Assembly: GCA_964580655.1 (NCBI GenBank) | Contig: CAZOMR010000041.1 | Span: forward strand, 1-17,120 | Length of the DNA stretch: 17,120 nt | Reading direction: 5' to 3' | From: CAZOMR01 sp964580655 | GTDB taxonomy: Bacteria > RBG-13-61-14 > CAZOMR01 | Shown here: positions 15,088 through 17,120 of the stretch, one piece after another | Layout: every line of letters starts with the position of its first letter | How positions within the stretch are numbered: the stretch's first letter is position 1 | Made by a program: the position numbers and the translations under genes | Notes under the pieces: generated by a model | Database searches by the model: none | What the model was told of the DNA's origin: nothing | What the model saw: the letters and a program-made list of their open reading frames with translations, nothing else

Positions 15088-15564
15088 CTAAACCTCTTTC
15101 AAGGCGCGCCGCGATTCAATCACATACATATTGTTTTCACCAAGGCTTTCAGCGAAAAGGTCCAGCAGGCCCTCGTATGTCTTCCTGGCTTGCTCAGGGT
15201 CTTTAAGCCCGATCTGATAGATGCGGGCTATCTTGAAGCGGGGTTCGACCCTGCCAGGATCCCTGGCCAGGATTTCCTTGAATGCAGAAAGGGCATCCTC
15301 GTAACGGCCTTGCCGGAAAAGATGGTTGGCATGAATGAGGTCCCCTTTGTACATCACATCGGAATAGGTTTCATCGCTGTTATATCTGGAGGTGAGGGTC
15401 TTGCCGGCCCTGTCGGTGAATATATCCAGGCCGTAAGCGATGGCCAATCCCACTACTGCTCCAATGGCGATCGAGCCGGGAATAACCCAGAAGACATCAA
15501 GCCAGGCGGCTATGGCCGTGCCGAACATGCCGGCTACAAAAGCGCTGATCCAGGTCATTTTCAT
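15088..15564 (-). CDS. Small membrane-anchored TPR protein
   Basis: A 158-residue protein. Residues 5-24 and 27-49 are two hydrophobic helices separated by a short turn, so both ends probably face the cytoplasm. Residues 73-106 are a clear TPR (ANHLFRQGRYEDALSAFKEILARDP) and 108-142 a second, weaker one. It resembles the helical-hairpin-plus-TPR proteins found beside many biosynthetic or envelope genes, but I cannot assign a function. The start codon overlaps the radical SAM stop (ATGA) with no evident Shine-Dalgarno sequence, so translation probably depends on coupling. An ATG two codons later is possible. It could anchor the radical SAM enzyme or its partners at the membrane (inference). 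The stop is 9 bp from the MITE-like element. Confidence 0.82.
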   Translation of the reverse strand: MKMTWISAFVAGMFGTAIAAWLDVFWVIPGSIAIGAVVGLAIAYGLDIFTDRAGKTLTSRYNSDETYSDVMYKGDLIHANHLFRQGRYEDALSAFKEILARDPGRVEPRFKIARIYQIGLKDPEQARKTYEGLLDLFAESLGENNMYVIESRRALKEV

Positions 15565-16913
15565 TTGCTGACATGATCCGGCTTTAGCTTCTGCGCTTGC
15601 CAGCGTCGCTGTTGCGCCTGGAAATGCTGGAGGTGAAAGGTATCAGGAACAAGCTTGAGAATCTCGGCATGTGCCCAGGCCATGTCATCCCGGTTGAGAT
15701 GCTCGAGCCGCATCGGCTCCTGATTAAGGAAATAGTCCGTATCCTCATAAGTTTGATAGTTGATAATCCCCTGAGCCATGGCTTCATCGTAAAGGGCGCT
15801 ACCCGGAGCCGGGGTGGTAATTGAAAGGGAGATGGATTCCGGGCGGATTCTCTTTACCAGGTTTACGGTTTTCTCGAGGTCCTCGCGAGTTTCCACCGGC
15901 GCGCCCATCATGATAAAGGCATGTGTCCCGATACCGAACTGGTGACAAAGGTCAAAGGCCCTGATGGTGTCCTCCACTGTCATCTGTTTCCGGTAATAGT
16001 CCAGGATTTTCTGCGAACCGCTTTCAACGCCAAAGGCAATCCCCAGGCATCCGTTTGACTTCATAATTGTGAGAATCTCCGGATGAATCTGGTCCACACG
16101 GGCCTGGCAGGACCAGTGGAGATTTTCAATCCCTGCTTGCTTGCGAGCCTCGCGGAATTCTTCAAACCAAGCCGGGCCAAAGCCAGCCATGGTGTCGTCA
16201 CGGAAAAGGAATAGCCGCTCGCCCATCAACTCCACCGCGGCTTTCATCTCGCGGGCAACGCTTGCGGGAGACCGGATGCGAATCTTCTTCCCGAAGAGCA
16301 TATCCTGCATCGGCTTGCAGAATGTACATCGATAAGGGCAACCCCGGGACACGAACATCCCGATATGGAACATGCCTTTTTCAATGTAGGGCGAGTAATC
16401 CAGCAGGTGTCGGGCAGGAAAGGGAAGGGAATCAATGTCGGCCACAAAGGGCCTCTTTTCACCCTGCACAAGTTCGCCGTTGTGTCGGCAGATCACCCCG
16501 GGGGTGCGGTGCGGGTCCTGGCCACTTGCCAGCCTGGTGATCAACTCCGCCGTAGTTATATCTCCCTCGCCGATCACGGCGAAGTCAAACCCCTTTTCTA
16601 TGACATCTTCCGGGCATGCTGTGGCATGAGGCCCCCCGATGATTACAGGCACACCAGGCTTCTGCTCCCGGATATACTCTAGCGTGGCCAGAGCCCGGCT
16701 GAAAAGAGCCGTGGAACAGCCAAGCCCGACAACATCGGTCCTGCGTAATGGATCATCCAGAACCGCATGGCTTTCAGCAAGGGTCAAATCAACAAGTTCC
16801 ACTGTGAATCCGGCCTGCTCGAGCGAAGCCGCGATGTAAAGCAGACCCAGGGGTTCCTGCAGTTCGCCGTAACCGGGGTAATTAAGGCGAGGATATATCA
16901 AAAGAACCTGCAT
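15561..16913 (-). CDS. Radical SAM protein with cobalamin-binding-like N-terminal domain
   Basis: A 450-residue class-B-like radical SAM enzyme. Residues 1-135 form a B12-binding-type Rossmann domain (MQVLLIYPRLNYPGYGE, IGGPHATACPE, VIGEGD), but no DxHxxG cobalamin ligand motif is visible. Residues 186-400 are the radical SAM barrel with the 4Fe-4S site C192-x3-C196-x2-C199 in SRGCPYRCTFC, FGVESGS and a GAPVETREDLEKT segment. The C-terminal 50 residues are likely substrate-specific. The layout matches the BchE/HpnP/methylthiolase-like superfamily. Substrate and reaction are unknown. Start: the ATG at 16913 gives the family N-terminus, while a TTG at 16928 would add MHKKR. Neither has a good Shine-Dalgarno sequence. 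It overlaps the membrane TPR gene by 4 bp. Confidence 0.88.
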   Translation of the reverse strand: MQVLLIYPRLNYPGYGELQEPLGLLYIAASLEQAGFTVELVDLTLAESHAVLDDPLRRTDVVGLGCSTALFSRALATLEYIREQKPGVPVIIGGPHATACPEDVIEKGFDFAVIGEGDITTAELITRLASGQDPHRTPGVICRHNGELVQGEKRPFVADIDSLPFPARHLLDYSPYIEKGMFHIGMFVSRGCPYRCTFCKPMQDMLFGKKIRIRSPASVAREMKAAVELMGERLFLFRDDTMAGFGPAWFEEFREARKQAGIENLHWSCQARVDQIHPEILTIMKSNGCLGIAFGVESGSQKILDYYRKQMTVEDTIRAFDLCHQFGIGTHAFIMMGAPVETREDLEKTVNLVKRIRPESISLSITTPAPGSALYDEAMAQGIINYQTYEDTDYFLNQEPMRLEHLNRDDMAWAHAEILKLVPDTFHLQHFQAQQRRWQAQKLKPDHVSK

Positions 16914-17007
16914 TCTTTTTTTGTGCAATCAATCTAGACAAAATCAAGACAAAAAGCAAGTCGTGACAGGAAAATCCGAGCAGGATATTCCCCAAATCCC
17001 GGACACC

Positions 17008-17036
17008 TTGACCCGTCAGTGGCAAAGATATATTAT
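17008..17036 (+). promoter_or_regulatory. Strong sigma-70-type promoter pointing out of the window
   Basis: TTGACC (17008-17013, 5 of 6) and TATTAT (17031-17036, 5 of 6) are separated by exactly 17 bp on the plus strand, the best promoter match in the window. Transcription from about 17043 would run off the right edge. Only 78 bases follow. They hold a 15-codon frame (17067-17114) and a GGGAG 7 nt before a TTG at 17111, which could be the start of the next gene. The minus-strand radical SAM gene is divergent; no comparable promoter was seen for it. Confidence 0.6.
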
Positions 17037-17120
17037 TACCTAAATTGAGCGTTTTTATTGTAACAAATGATTGCCGTGCCGACTGCCTTTACGAAATTGG
17101 GAGCTTGCCATTGAATCAAA

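Noticed and set aside
16931..16959. Minus-strand promoter TTGCTT-17-TAGATT for the radical SAM gene
   Set aside because: Only 3 of 6 and 4 of 6 matches, and the start point would leave a leader of about 10 nt with no ribosome site.

Overview
The window is about 17 kb of moderately GC-rich bacterial DNA (my estimate is mid-50s % GC). The PATAN (DUF4388) proteins, the MJ0042-type zinc-ribbon protein with Pro/Ala-rich linkers and an ExeA-like ATPase inside a chemosensory cluster point to a Desulfobacterota/deltaproteobacterial-type genome. This is inference; the window has no rRNA or other phylogenetic marker.

Left 12.5 kb (+ strand): one tightly packed chemosensory operon of 11 genes. The order is PATAN-REC-GAF protein, cheY, cheA, ExeA-like AAA+ ATPase, cheW with a long charged N-terminal extension, a short cheW, zinc ribbon-receiver-conserved C-terminal protein, HEAT-repeat/CheR fusion, cheB, coiled-coil/GAF protein, and a second cheY. 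Six junctions are 1-4 bp stop/start overlaps and no gap exceeds 42 bp, so one transcript is likely, from a candidate promoter just upstream of the first gene. All core chemotaxis functions are present: kinase, two scaffold proteins, methyltransferase, methylesterase and two output receivers. There is no chemoreceptor (MCP), CheC/CheD/CheZ, flagellar gene or pilus gene, so the receptors and the output lie elsewhere. The non-standard members (ATPase, charged CheW, zinc ribbon-receiver with Glu at the phospho-acceptor position, HEAT-CheR) make this an unusual array. Localisation or assembly of the array by the ATPase and extended CheW is a hypothesis.

Middle (12.5-14.9 kb, - strand): transaldolase, DusB-like tRNA dihydrouridine synthase and a degenerate receiver/Fis-HTH regulator, read from a promoter with a perfect TTGACA box. 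The order dus then Fis-type gene recalls the enterobacterial dusB-fis operon. This operon meets the chemosensory operon tail to tail with only 4 bp between stop codons.

Right (14.9-17.1 kb): a probable 150-bp MITE-like element holding a double-palindrome REP-like core sits between the transaldolase promoter and a two-gene minus-strand operon (radical SAM enzyme with a cobalamin-binding-like N-terminus, then a small membrane TPR protein). At the right edge a strong sigma-70-type promoter points rightward out of the window, presumably to a divergent gene.
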